The notes under the pieces are model-generated. The model did no database searches. It saw only the letters and a program-made list of their open reading frames with translations, and had not been told where the DNA came from. From Calcarisporiella thermophila CBS 279.70 (taxonomy: Eukaryota; Calcarisporiellomycota), in the NCBI RefSeq assembly GCF_041956535.1, contig NW_027192194.1, forward strand, positions 612,545 to 676,544: a stretch of 64,000 bases of DNA, written 5' to 3'. Both the position numbers and the translations under genes were made by a program. Numbering within the stretch: position 1 is the stretch's first letter; each line of letters opens with the position of its first letter. This document shows positions 1-11,179 of the stretch, piece by piece.

Positions 1-221
1 AGGAGAACGGGCTGAAGTTTGTGGGTCGGGACGAGCAGGGTGAACGCATGGAGATCATGGAGCTGCCCGAGGAGGAGCACCCTTACTACGTCGGCACCCA
101 GTACCACCCCGAGTATCTCTCGCGCCCCCTGAAGCCAAGCCCCCCCTTCGTGGGGTTGGTGCTGGCCTGCTCTGGCATGCTCAAGGCCTATTTGGACGGA
201 AACGATGTGACAACCTACTAA
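1..221 (+). CDS. CTP synthase, C-terminal end (partial)
   Basis: This is the last 72 codons of CTP synthase, the glutamine-dependent enzyme that aminates UTP to CTP in the cytosol. The readable frame starts at base 3 and is cut by the window edge. The end of the class I glutamine amidotransferase domain is visible: the block [12 protein letters not shown] carries the catalytic His and Glu of the Cys-His-Glu triad. It is followed by the helix [12 protein letters not shown] typical of CTP synthase C-termini. The stop codon is TAA. The synthase domain and the nucleophilic Cys lie upstream of the window. Identification is by direct resemblance to the family. Confidence 0.93.
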   Translation, partial: ENGLKFVGRDEQGERMEIMELPEEEHPYYVGTQYHPEYLSRPLKPSPPFVGLVLACSGMLKAYLDGNDVTTY

Positions 222-889
222 TTTTGATGCTTGTTTGTTTTACTGTTTGATGTTGGTCAGTTTTTCTTTCATTTCCCCCTCTTTTTTTTCTATCCCATTA
301 GTTTAGATTAAAATATAGATTGTATATATGAATACCAAATAAAGGCGAAATGATCCAAAACCTATTCGAGAGCTCTTAACGTGAAACCGTTTTATTATTC
401 AGATTTTTTTTCTCCTTTTTCATTTTTCTCACATTTCAAAATATATATATATAAGTATATAGATAAGCAGCTACCCATATATAAAAAATAATAAAGATAA
501 AAATAAAATATATAATTACAAAGTATGTCTAATACAAAAAAAAAATAAAGAGGAAAATAAAATAAATTCAAAAGCAAAAAAGAAACAAAAACCTGAAATA
601 GATATTTTGTGCAGAATGTGACACTATAAAAAACAAGTACGTACAGAAAGACATAGAGATAAGTGTATTCGCTAGAAGTCCATCATCTATGAATTGCCAA
701 AGTAAAAAATACAGCGTCAGCAGCAGCAGTTGTTATAGAGACGTGAAGCCGGTGTCTCGAACACCTGTCTCAAATAATGCAAAGTGTTGGGAGGAAGGCG
801 GGGGGCCATAATTACACCGGTAGGGGGATACGACATATCGATCCTCAGTATGGATATGATGATGTTACTCTCGCTTCTTTAAGCGCCAG
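222..889. other. AT-rich convergent 3' intergenic region
   Basis: The region lies between two converging genes. It is strongly AT-rich with a TA-rich microsatellite near 440-475 and A-rich runs near 530-590. These probably represent the two 3' UTRs and their polyadenylation signals. Short reading frames here look like composition artefacts. I see no RNA gene. Confidence 0.6.
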
Positions 890-2330
890 CTAGGAAGCCT
901 CATTGAAGAATTGGTCGTATTGATCCAAGTCTGCGGCGGAGACTTTCTCAGGGTCATTTAGGTCGGCCCAGTCCGGCAGTTCGTCCAGAGCGGAGAAGTC
1001 ATGGGCCGGAAATGAGGTACATGGAATCTCCCCTGCAGTTGCCGATGTTTTGGGCGATATCCAGGCCATCTGCTCAGGTGCAGTGAATGGTACAGAGGCG
1101 CGACGAAGAGGATAGGGTGGGCGGAGAGCTTTTTGCTCCAAGTTAGACGAAGAGTAGAGGTTGGCGTTGGCGGGACACTTTAGAGCGGGGGGCAAATCAC
1201 GAGTATGTGCTACGTAGGGTTGTGCACTCGAAGTAAACTCGATCTCCTCCTCCTTTGTGGGGGGATTGTATGGGAAGAAATCCTCATCGCAACCAAGGTC
1301 CCCGTGCATCATCTCCTCATAATAGTCAGAGTCTTGCAAATCAGTCGAGGTTAAGGCAGACACTGGAGAGGCATCGTCGTTGGTCGGGGTGAGGGGCTGT
1401 TGCGAGAAGATTCCACGGTCTTCCACGTCACTAGGAGAATTCGGGGTGTCTGAAAGGGAGTTGGACGAATCAGAGGAGGATGTGGATTGTTTTGACAGGA
1501 ATGGGACCACTTGTTTAGGCGAGCCCTGCTCATAGTCATCTCCGTAGTCATTACCAGCGTCTGAATCGCTCAGCTCATCCTCTAAACCTCTGGAAGGCTG
1601 CCAATTCTCCTCATCCCACACTGGATCGGGTCGAGCCTCATACATACGGCGTTTATTATGAGGCGGCGAAGGAGGAGGAGTGGCAGGCCGCTTCCGAGAC
1701 TCTAGATATCCCCTCTCTTCATGCTCTCCATCCAAGACAAAATGGGAGGGCGGGGGGGCAAACTTGCCAGATATGCGGGTGTGTTCAGGTGGCAGTTTGG
1801 GAGTTGATACTTTGCGGCCGGGTGGTCTTCTTTGCTGTTTTGAATCTATTGATTCGGCATTGGATTCCTTCTCGGCAATGTAATAGCGGAACTTCTTGCC
1901 ACGCTGTTCGTCCTGCAATCGCCCAAGGACCGGTTGGCGTCTGTGCTCGGCTGCTCGTTTGTAGTGCTGCGAGATACGAGAAGAAACGGTAGCAAATGGA
2001 GTCTGGCCCCTATTAATCAATGCCAAGAAATAGACGATGAGGTCAGTCATCGATTCGATGTGGATCTAATGGTCAAAAAGCAACAAAAACAACTTACCCT
2101 AACTGCGTGAGATCATGTTTCAGGATGTAATTAGCAAGCTCTCTTGGCGATGAGGGTCGGTTGCCCATCTCAAGGAGGGCTCGGAGAACAGCAGAGAATA
2201 CTTTATCTCGGGAATCCTCTGGGTGCAAATGGGCCTTGATGGAAGCATATTCTTTCTCAGTATCAGCAGATTTTGCTTTCATAGGCGATGTGTGATGTTG
2301 ATGAGCTGAAGTCTTAAAGTGCTTGGTCAT
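890..2330 (-). CDS. Gds1-like winged-helix protein
   Basis: Two exons (2330-2098, 2009-890) encode 373 residues. Removing the intron joins LTQLG to GQTPFATVSSRISQHYKRA, restoring a continuous winged-helix domain of the Gds1 type at about residues 25-105. Helices of the form FSAVLRALLEMGNRPSSPRELANYI precede it. The domain is probably DNA-binding and the protein nuclear. The rest is acidic, Ser/Pro-rich and disordered and ends in an acidic stretch, as expected of an activator. Gds1 in budding yeast is linked to growth on glycerol; that role is family knowledge, not shown here. The start chosen is the methionine of MTKHFKTS. An ATG 12 codons upstream is in frame but adds an AT-rich hydrophobic stretch. 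Confidence 0.8.
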
Positions 2331-4363
2331 GCAAAGAAATATAAAATTTAATATCCGATACTCCAATGAATCAAGAAAAGAAGCAAACTAGGTAGTTGGC
2401 TTGAGTTGAGAAGGCGAAAATAGATATAAGTTTGTATATATATATATATGAGAGTGTGTGAGAGAAGATGGGATTATGAAAGAGGTTATAGAATCGAAGT
2501 GGATTTACAGACCTGCAAAGAGTGAAGGAATAGGAAAAAAAAAAAAAAAGGAGAAGAGGCAAAGAAAAGCCAAAATCGAAAGCAGGCGCCTTTTCGGTGG
2601 GATTCGATCCCTTTTATGACTAATACTGGGTGACGCATGATGATGTGGCTTATAAACGTCAAATCTCTCCGGTATCTGAAACACAGCTATCAGAACAAAC
2701 GATAAGAGAGGTGAGCGAATGAGGAACGAGCCCGTTTGACTCCCTGGAACGAGATTGGTTATTCCAGCGCAGTATTTCCCCAATTACGGATTGACAACTG
2801 AGATCCGCCTTCATACAGAATAAGTAACGAAGGGGAGAGCTCAACCATACGCTGGATGACTCCAAGTTTCGTCTGGCTTGCCCGTTTAGGCAAATAGCTT
2901 CGCGGCACGAAGTTTGAATCGGAACACCGCTATTGCAAAAAAGAGTATGACCTCGCATGCCATCACCGATGGCGTCCTCCTTGCTCACGAGAAACGATGC
3001 AGCAGACCCAAGGTTGGGATCACACAGCACTCTGGCCATTCTGCCCGCATCCGCCGCGTCCTGTTGAACAGCCCAGCCTCTACGCGAGCCTTGCAATATA
3101 AATTAGGCGTCTATTTAGCTTTTGCCCGGAAGCTTAAAGGCTGCATAAGCTCCCCCTCTCTCCAGAGCTTCTTATTCCCATCCGAGGCCGCGCAGAGTTT
3201 CCCGAGCATTCTCCCGCTCCAGCTTTCCCTGCAGCATTAAATTCGCCACCCTCCCATTTGTTGCCCTGCGCATCCGAGCATGGCGGCAAACTATGCATTT
3301 CTTCGTCATTCATTTCAAACAACTTGTTCTCCGCTGATGTCGCCACCACTCGGCGTCTTGCTTGCGAAATAGAGACAGAGTGGTGCAGGTGGTAAACTGT
3401 GACGTTGCACAGGCAACACCAGTGGAGCTTTGGCCTGGATCCAAGCTCACGCCTTCCTCTTCCATATCCCACACTCCTTGGCCCCAGATATCCTCCGCAA
3501 AGCCGCGCTTTGTTCGCTGATCAGATCACTCTATGAGGGCCTGGTATTGCTGAAAATTGCCAAAGAAAGGAGCCCCTCTATGGATTGCCATCGTGTCCCT
3601 CGAGGATTATCACAAACCCAAGAGGAATCCGGACAAAATCCATAGATGTTCGAATTTTATTAGGGTTTCACTAACTCCCGGTTTTATTTCTGATTTCAAA
3701 TTGGTAAAATTCATAATGACGGCATTTCATGGCGAGAGAGATGAAAATGCTCGGCTATGAAAGACTAAGCCGCCGTAAAAGCAGCAAAGCAGCTTAATGC
3801 CTTTAGCCCAAACTCGTCCTCAACAACAACTAGCGACATAGTTGGTAGCGAAATTAGGCCCAATCCTTTTTTCTGTGATTTAAAGGTAGTCTCCTCGCTA
3901 GAGAATGGGGGGATGCAGTGCGATGTGAAAGGGGGGTGGGTCTAAATATTTTCCAGCAGCCCAATTCTCATTGCAAAGAGTGGGCATTAACCTCCTTCAC
4001 AGGTTGTACAGCACACGACTTCCATACGGATATAAATGGACTAAATTCTAGAGACACCGCGCCTCTTCGTTTGTATCTTTTTAATTTTGTTTTTCTGCAA
4101 AATTATATTTAATAATACCCAAACAGGGAATCTCATCACACTCTCCACACATATCTCACTTTATTTGCTTAATTATATTTGGGCGGTTTTGATTGCGGTT
4201 TCTTTTGTCTTCTTTCTCTCTCTCTCTCCTCCCTCTCCCCCTCCCCCTCCTCTACATCCTTTGATATCTCTTTCTATACTTTTGTGTCTTATATGCCCCA
4301 TCCCCATACCTCTCCTTTTTCTGTTAATTAGTCCCTCTAATTCAAGCCAATCACACACAAAGT
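2331..4363. promoter_or_regulatory. 2-kb divergent intergenic region
   Basis: This is a shared upstream region for the Gds1-like gene (leftward) and the MARVEL-like gene (rightward). It holds a TA microsatellite near 2434-2450, an A run near 2537-2550 and, just before the rightward gene, a long CT-rich tract (about 4205-4260) of the kind found in fungal core promoters. Reading frames up to 145 codons occur on both strands but overlap each other, lack family resemblance and have no splice-supported extension, so none is called. I see nothing further. Confidence 0.5.
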
Positions 4364-5452
4364 ATGCACACAGTCCTCCGCCGATACTCCATCAAGGAGA
4401 GTCCCACCTCGCTTTCCCTCACGCACCAGTTAAAAATCGCCCGTCAAATGTCCACCATTTTGCGTTTCCACACGTGGATGCGGATAAGTGAAGCGGTCCT
4501 CTCCCTCCTTGCATTGGCGACGGCATCCCGTTTGCTGTGGTATTCGAACACCTTTCTCGATGGAGCCCGTCATCCCTCGCCAGGATTCACGGTCTTCCTG
4601 AGCTGTATCTCCTTTCTCTTTGCCAGTCTTCTTGCATCGCTCCCAGCGGTGTATGAGGCGACGGGGAAGGGCCACCTCCTGGCCAGTCGGTTGATCTGCA
4701 CGCGCTTGGAACTTGCGCTCACGGCTGCCATCACGATTCTTTGGGGTTGCGACGGTATCTACACCATAATCTACCAAGCGGCAGCGGCAGCCACCAACTC
4801 CCTTAATAAATCGGGGCTCCCCCCGTGTCAGTTGCTTGGAACGCCCTTTGCCAAGGCATTCCCAATGCTCCCGTCAACGTGCAACTGTGCTGGGGCGGCC
4901 ACCTTCTTCGCGTGGCTCTCCTTCGTCGCGTGGTGCACCTCTGCCTACATGGTGTTCCGGTTGGCAAGGAATGATGCGCAGATGTACGCGTTGAAGAAGC
5001 ATTCTCGCACGGTCATGACCTACGGGGGAAGCCCCACCGGAAATTTCCTACCCCTCGGGTCGGAGACCCAGTTGGTGATGGCAGAGCCGCAGCCGGCCAT
5101 GGCCTTCAACCGCAAAATGTCGCTACGAAGTGTTCAGTCCGGGGAAATGAATGAGGCGCGGTCGAGAGAAGAGGAGGAGTTTCACGCGGGCGTCCTGAAA
5201 CTAGACCCGGCCATGCTCACGGAGGGGAGGTTGTCCACGTCCCTTTCAACCCACTCCACCGCTGTCTCCACGCCCACCCAGAATTCGTTCCCCGAGGAGG
5301 GTGACGCCGAGCCCAGACCCTCCGTGTCGTCCTCTGCCTCCTCCAGCCGGAAGCAGGTGCCCCGCAAAACGCCGAAATACTTGCCCGACACGGCCCGTAT
5401 TTCAAGACTGTCGCTTAATTTCGACAAAGCGGAGCAAAAGTTTTGTAACTAA
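4364..5452 (+). CDS. MARVEL-like four-helix membrane protein
   Basis: A single exon of 362 codons. Four hydrophobic segments lie at about residues 40-62, 74-98, 115-143 and 180-203. The first follows an Arg (WMRISEAVLSLL) in the way MARVEL-domain proteins begin, and the pre-TM4 loop has several Cys that could form disulphides. The C-terminal 150 residues are hydrophilic, Ser/Thr-rich and end in a basic stretch, so a cytoplasmic tail is likely. A second in-frame ATG 28 codons in (MSTILRF) could be the real start, because the first 28 residues resemble nothing. MARVEL proteins organise plasma-membrane domains; a specific role here is unknown. The CT-rich promoter tract ends about 100 bases upstream. 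Confidence 0.6.
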   Translation: MHTVLRRYSIKESPTSLSLTHQLKIARQMSTILRFHTWMRISEAVLSLLALATASRLLWYSNTFLDGARHPSPGFTVFLSCISFLFASLLASLPAVYEATGKGHLLASRLICTRLELALTAAITILWGCDGIYTIIYQAAAAATNSLNKSGLPPCQLLGTPFAKAFPMLPSTCNCAGAATFFAWLSFVAWCTSAYMVFRLARNDAQMYALKKHSRTVMTYGGSPTGNFLPLGSETQLVMAEPQPAMAFNRKMSLRSVQSGEMNEARSREEEEFHAGVLKLDPAMLTEGRLSTSLSTHSTAVSTPTQNSFPEEGDAEPRPSVSSSASSSRKQVPRKTPKYLPDTARISRLSLNFDKAEQKFCN

Positions 5453-6373
5453 AGCTGGAAGGGTCTGAGGGGCGGGAAAATAGGGCGCTTTTCTCTCTTG
5501 TTTTAATATGTGTATGTTGATTTTTTTCATATTTACCCCTTTTATGTTATGACGCTCTCCCCTTAATTTCAACCTACCCAGAATCTCCTCTAATGCGTTT
5601 GAAATTCTCCCAATCCTCCTCCCCCACCTCTCCCCCTGACCCCATTACTCTAGTGCGAGCCATCTGTGTCTTAGGTGTATTTGTATACTTTGGTTTATTA
5701 ATGGAAACCGTGTGATAGGAGGTTCAATAAAGCTAAATAGACCAATAAGAAAATCCTGAATCGAATTAGACCCTTCACCCTAGCTCAGGAAGGCACTGTG
5801 GATGGAGGCCCAAGGTTTCCGATAGCTTATTTTTTTTTTTGGCTTAAAATGGTGATCAGTGCAAACTTGGCTCAAATGTAGGTCGCAAAAAATAGAACCC
5901 GATATCTTTGCCGCCACTCTCTTCATGAAAAATAGACACGGTTGGTAGCCAGGTAAACTCGATCAACCACGGTAACCCCCTAGAGCCGGTTCAGTCATTT
6001 TGACGAGATGGTCGATGTCTGTATAGGCTACCTGCCTCTCCCGTTTTAATCAAGGAGTGCAAACAGTATTTAAATAAAAGGAAAGCGGTATTTCTTGGAG
6101 GAACTTGGGGTCAAATAGGGTGAGCAGTATCATCATAGTCGGCCCTAAAGATCCGTCGTATCGTTTTCTTCTTCAAACGACTTCAATAGGAACGAAGAAA
6201 TAGAGGAAGAGGAGGAAGAGAGAGTCCCCCCGTTTTCTCTGGTAATGCATTGAATAGGTTTATTGGTAACAAATCCATCAAGTTCCTAGCTGGAGGAGGA
6301 ACAAAATAATTAACACTGTTCTAGTATTTTAGATAGTTTACTTTGCAACTATACATAACACAATGGCGTACAA
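5453..6373. other. Convergent 3' intergenic region
   Basis: The region holds the 3' ends of a rightward and a leftward gene. A T run near 5830 and a GA-rich stretch near 6185-6220 are the only obvious local features. I find no gene, RNA or repeat of note. Confidence 0.5.
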
Positions 6374-8264
6374 TTAAACCGGTGAAATAAACGCGCCATA
6401 CTTCTCCGTCTCCGTCTCCGTCTCCTCTGCCTTTTCGGTGGTTGCCGGGCGGGTCCCCGCTTCCGGAGCGGTTTTACCCCACCTTCGCTTCAGGAACTTG
6501 ATCCAAGGCGGCGAGATCACAATGCCCTTTTGCAGCCACGGCTCTTTACTCGTCCGGTCATACCGAATCCTCCCCTTGCTCACCTTCTCCAGCACCCAGA
6601 TCGTCATATTCAGCACAATGTAGGAGCCCACCCCGCCAATGACCCCATACGCAATGCTGTAGGTCAGCGGCATCAGCGCGATGGTGATATAGGCTGGAAT
6701 GGCATCGCCGATGAAGTCCCAGTTGATGTCCTTGCCGGCCTTGAACATCAGCGCTCCCACCACGATCAGGGCGGGCCCGGTGGCCCAAGGCGGAAAGCTG
6801 GCAAAGATCGGGGCGAAGAAGAGCGAGAGGAAGAAGAGAAGACTGATCATTACCGCGGTGAGCCCGGTCTTGCCCCCCTCTGCGATGCCGACCCCATTCT
6901 CGCCGAAGGCCGTGACCGGCGATGTCCCGAATAGGGCCCCGATCATCACGGCGAATCCGTCGGCCATGAACGCGGCGAAAGACCCCTCGAAGTCTCCCCA
7001 TTGGTCAACAAACCCGGCTAAATTAACGAGGGTATAGAGGCCAGAGGTTGCTTCAAGAATGTCGACATACCTGGAGGGGGTTGTTTAGCACATAGTTAGT
7101 GAGGGTAGAGCGGCCGCAGCCGTTCACTTCGTGACTTACAGGAAGGTAAAGAGCGCGACCCAGACTTCATTGCCCGCGAATGAAAAATTGAGCGCCGCTA
7201 AAACCCTAAATATCAATGCGCATGACATACATGAAGAAAGCGCACTCTCTTTGACCTCGGCACTTACCGCTGAATGGGATGGAAGGTGACCACTTTTCGG
7301 AAAAAGTCGAACTGCTGATTGCCTAGCTCGGTGTTCGGGAAATAGGTGATGGCGGTGTTGCGAGGCCACGACAGGATGGACACGAAGAGAATGCCAATAA
7401 GGGCCGCCCCCTTGACGCGGTAGATCATAAAGAGGGTGATGATGACGAGGCCGGCTATCCCTAGCCACATGGTGGGGGATTCCATCTGGTGGCCCTTGCA
7501 TTGACCCGTGGTTGGATCGAGGAACTGTTCTGGGCAGCCCGCAAGGCCAACTAGGGTTGCGGGGTCATATCCAACTAGCCCAATCCCTGCAGTGCGCTGG
7601 AGCCCGATGTTAGTAAGAAAGAGCCCGATGCCGATGGACATGGCGTTCTTGAGCGAGGTTGGAAGGATTTTTGCGAGGTACTGGCGAAGCCCGAAAAAGG
7701 TGAGCAGCATGAAGATGATGCCCTCGAGAAAAATGGCGGCGAGGGCCGTTTTGTAGGGAACCTTGCCGCTCCCATGGAATCCCACGACTGTGTAAGTGAA
7801 GTATGCATTGAGCCCTATTCGTAGAAATGAGAGGATGGTTAGCATGTCCCGCTATCATTCCATTTTTTTTTAGTGCAGCGAATCTCACCCATTCCCGGTG
7901 CCATCCCTAGAGGGAGGTTTGCCAGCAAACCCATTAGAAGGGTAGCGAAACCAGCGATAGCAGCAGTGCCTGTGATGAGATCTTTGCGAATTTCGTAGAT
8001 GCATGATTCGTATGCTGCCTGCCCGACACAGAGCGGGTCTCCCCCCGGGGTCGGCCTGCACACACAGGTCCCCCCCGTTTCGCTAATAATAGCAGGGTTC
8101 ACCGCGATAATGTAAGCCATGGTGACGAAGGACGCGATTCCAGCTCGTATCTCAGTCGCAAACGTCGTGTCACGCTCGTTCGCCGCTCCTGAGCCGCGAA
8201 GTTTAAAGTAGCGGCCGACAGGGGAGGCGGCCATTTTGTTGTTGAGGCTGTCGACCCAACCCAT
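6374..8264 (-). CDS. azgA-like: AzgA-like purine (hypoxanthine-adenine-guanine) permease
   Basis: Four exons (8264-7889, 7814-7268, 7205-7140, 7070-6374) encode 561 residues of the xanthine/uracil permease superfamily, AzgA branch. The N-terminal signature is visible (GRYFKLRGSGAANERDTTFATE, then RAGIASFVTMAYIIAVNP). The segments LGMAPGMGLNAYFTYTV, reconstituted across intron 1, and GTSPVTAFGENGVGIAEGG, which hold the two half-helix substrate elements of this fold, are also visible. About 12-14 transmembrane helices are expected. The family carries out proton-coupled uptake of adenine, hypoxanthine and guanine at the plasma membrane. The C-terminal tail ends in a Glu/Thr repeat. All three introns keep frame and restore family sequence, so the model is secure; the exact substrate preference is inferred. 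Confidence 0.92.
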
Positions 8265-9657
8265 GGCTGAAGTTGCTGTTAATGGGTGTGCTTGATAAGA
8301 GATAAAGAGAAGGGTTGAGACAGGATGACGTGACCAAACGTAAAGGGAAGCTAATGGGGGCAGACTCTTCGGAGTCGAGGGAATGGTGGGAGGGGAGAGG
8401 AGAGCAGGGAGAAAAGCGAGAAAAGCAAAGACAGCGGGAAGACGAGGGAGTATTTGTACCTTTTTTTTCTCCAAGGTTGGACAGCTTCTGAGGCGAGACT
8501 CGGTTGTCTTATCCGGCCAGCAAGTTTTGCAAGCCTCGGGGAAAAGAACGGGACTAGAAGAGAGCCGCAGGCGGGGGAGAGCGGCGGCTTTCGATGAGAG
8601 CGCGCGAAGCCGGCTCCCTTTCCCTCCTCTGACACTCGCCAGCCCCAAACAGTCCTAGGGACGGCTGGATTAGGAAATATGAGATCTCAGGAACAGGCCA
8701 GCTTTCAGATCGCGGGCAAGAGGGGTCAGTGCAACCGAATGGGAATGCGGGGAGAGTGGGGGTGGCGCTAGGACGCGGGCCTCTGCTTTCCCCGGCTCCC
8801 CAGCATTGCCGGATTCCAATATTTGCTCTTTTCAGCGCTAATTTCGTCTTTAGCTAAGCTCCCACTGCTTCAATCTGTGTCTGTTTGGTTAGAGTTAGGC
8901 TGTAGCAAACACGTTTTGGCTGAGCGCTTATGAAACCTTGAGCCGAGCTCGTTTAAGGTCTCCAATGCCCCCTCTGCCCAAATGTTCTGCTTGACGGGCG
9001 CTCTGAACGGCCTAGCCCTCCCCACTCCTAGGCCCATTCCTTGTCCTCGCGCGGCCATCGCCTGAGCGCCTGGGTTCTTTGCACGCGGGCAGGTAGCCAA
9101 GCGCTCGTGCAGCCGCGCGTGCGTTGGCACTTCCACGCGAAAGCCTTTACATTTTGCCACCGCAAGCGTTGACAAATCGAGCCAAAATTAATGGAGCCTA
9201 CAAGTCTTAATTCAAGTTCAAGGTGAAACAAGGGCGGCGATCCATCCTTCCGGCGAACCTTTCCGCCCCCCACTATAACCGCTCTAAGTAATCATTAAGA
9301 ACCAGTTTGCAAAAGGCGGTTTCTTTCGAACTAGGTTGCTCTTCCCCTATATATATCCTTCTTTTGCTCTTGCCACAAATGAGGCTGCCAACGAGTTTTT
9401 TTTTTTTCATTTCTCTTTGAACCCTCAAACAGGTCGTCGTTTGCTCCATCTTTCCTATTTCTCTCCATCTCCTCTTGGTGCAGCTCATATAAAAAAAAAG
9501 GAGATTGTTTTCTGTTTTGATTTTTTTTTTGTTTTCAACGCACCTTTTCTCTCCCGAGTCTTGTCCCTTTTCTTCTATTTGACTTGCTTGCTGCTGGGAA
9601 AATCTTCCTTCGATAGCGTCATAACCTTCTCATTCTTTCAATACTGAACGAAAAATC
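8265..9657. promoter_or_regulatory. 1.4-kb divergent promoter region
   Basis: This region separates the leftward AzgA-like gene from the rightward seven-helix gene. It contains a GC-rich middle (about 8550-9130) and pyrimidine/T-rich stretches (9395-9560) close to the rightward start. A TATA-like stretch, CCTATATATATCC, lies at about 9347. Open frames in the GC-rich part run on both strands and are not convincing. No regulatory motif can be assigned with confidence. Confidence 0.45.
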
Positions 9658-10640
9658 ATGCAAGTGGTGTCGGTTCTCATGCTGGCGCTCCAGGGGGCTA
9701 CCGTGGCTCTCTGTATCCACGCGCTGATCTATTGCTTGCATGCAGGCAAGCGCTTCGCTACAAAGGCCAACATCGCCAAGATCATCCTCTCGGTGACGCT
9801 GGGTGTCAAAGTGGTCGGCTTTGTTACCTTCGCTATGCCCCTGTTTGGCGCCTGCTACGGGGTGGCAAAAGCCGCCGATCTCCTCTATCACCTGTCAATG
9901 GTGGCCGCAAACACGGTGCTTCTTTCCCGCGCCACTACTATCTGGGGTAACGCGCGGCCCTTCGTCATCATCGAGTGCGTCTTCTTGGTGCTGCGGTTGG
10001 CGGTGGGATTGTGGGATGTCGGAGCAACCTATGCATTCCCTATCACCGACTCCACGAATCCCTCCGCGCTCGGAACGTGCTTCTACCTCGAGAATTTTGC
10101 AGCGGTAAGTTTGGAAGGGCCTCCTGCTCCCGTGAGAAGAGTAACTTACTGACCCACGACCTTCTCCTTCTCTAGGGCATCACCTACATAAGCACGGATC
10201 TCGTCACCGATCTCTACGTGACAACCAGTATTTCTGTTCGCCTCATCAATCACCATATGCATCTAAGGCGTGCGGGAGTCGGTGGCAACTCTCTCTACAG
10301 CGCCATCATCTCCTCCAACCTCCTGCGCACCATTCTGCTGCTGATCATCAACATCATCAGCATCATCCTGGTCACCATGCCGCAGCTTCCGGAGGGAAGT
10401 ATCCTCCTATGGAGTTTTGCGAACATCGCCTACGTCGTGACGATCGTCTACGACTCGGACATGGTGCGCTTCTGCCAGCAGCTGCAGGCGGAGCTTTCGA
10501 GTGACAGGCCGAGGCCGCTGAGGAACCGAGTGGAGAATTCTGGCAATTATACCGGGGCTTCCTCAGAGGACAGCTGCACTCCCCTCAAGGGAGGAGAGAA
10601 GAAGTGGGCGACGGTCTCGGACGTGCTCGACAAGGTCTAG
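9658..10640 (+). CDS. Seven-helix membrane protein, GPCR-like topology
   Basis: Two exons (9658-10104, 10176-10640) encode 303 residues. Seven hydrophobic segments are visible, roughly at residues 2-26, 40-62, 76-97, 101-122, 148-175, 195-217 and 225-245, followed by a polar tail rich in Ser and basic residues. That topology fits a fungal heptahelical receptor-like protein, but I see no motif that places it in a known receptor class. The intron lies between GCG and GGC (phase 0) with strong GTAAGT and CTAG signals. The protein probably sits in the plasma membrane. It could also be a small transporter or an organelle protein; the function is unknown. Confidence 0.6.
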
Positions 10641-11179
10641 GGTCGGTCCCAATGGCACAATAGTGCTCATGCTTTCCTTCTCTCCCCCCTCCTCTCCCCT
10701 TCTCTCTCCCCTCCTCCTCCTCCGTTTCTCTCACCCCCAGCTCTACCCACGATTCAGCTTAACAAACACGCATATTGGTTTATTGTTTTTCTATTGTTTG
10801 TATGGCTTCTGTTCCGTTCGTTTGACTATTTCATTTATTTAAAATATAGTGTGCTCTATTCAATCGTGCCCAAATGAGGTCATTCTCTCTGAAATCTATG
10901 TGAAAGTGAGGGCAAAATAGGCACAATCCGGGGTTGCACGGAGATCATCTCACCCTCAACTCCGAAAAATAGCATGTGCATATCTGGGATTCTGTGGTTT
11001 AAGGCAAGCATTATTTCTTACAGGCACCACACAGCTAGCTTCGTGGGAGTCGGCCATGGAATGAAAGCGAAAATACGAATATTCCAATCGACCTGCCATC
11101 TCTCTGTTTGCTTATTATTTATCGTTCCGAATCTTGGAATCCATATCCAACCCCAACCATCCCCCGCATTTCTCACACC
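10641..11179. other. Intergenic region, tandem genes
   Basis: The 3' flank begins with a CT-rich tract (10675-10740) and continues AT-rich. The second half is the upstream region of the zinc-cluster regulator. An in-frame ATG at 11108 would add 24 residues to that regulator but sits in sequence that looks like leader. No RNA or repeat is seen. Confidence 0.45.

Noticed and set aside
2590-2625. tRNA-like GGGATTCGATCCC hairpin
   Set aside because: Only the T-arm-like hairpin is present; the rest of the cloverleaf cannot be formed on either strand.
2505-3472. Open frames of 90-145 codons on both strands between the first two divergent genes
   Set aside because: They overlap one another, have no domain, and no splice arrangement joins them into a plausible protein.
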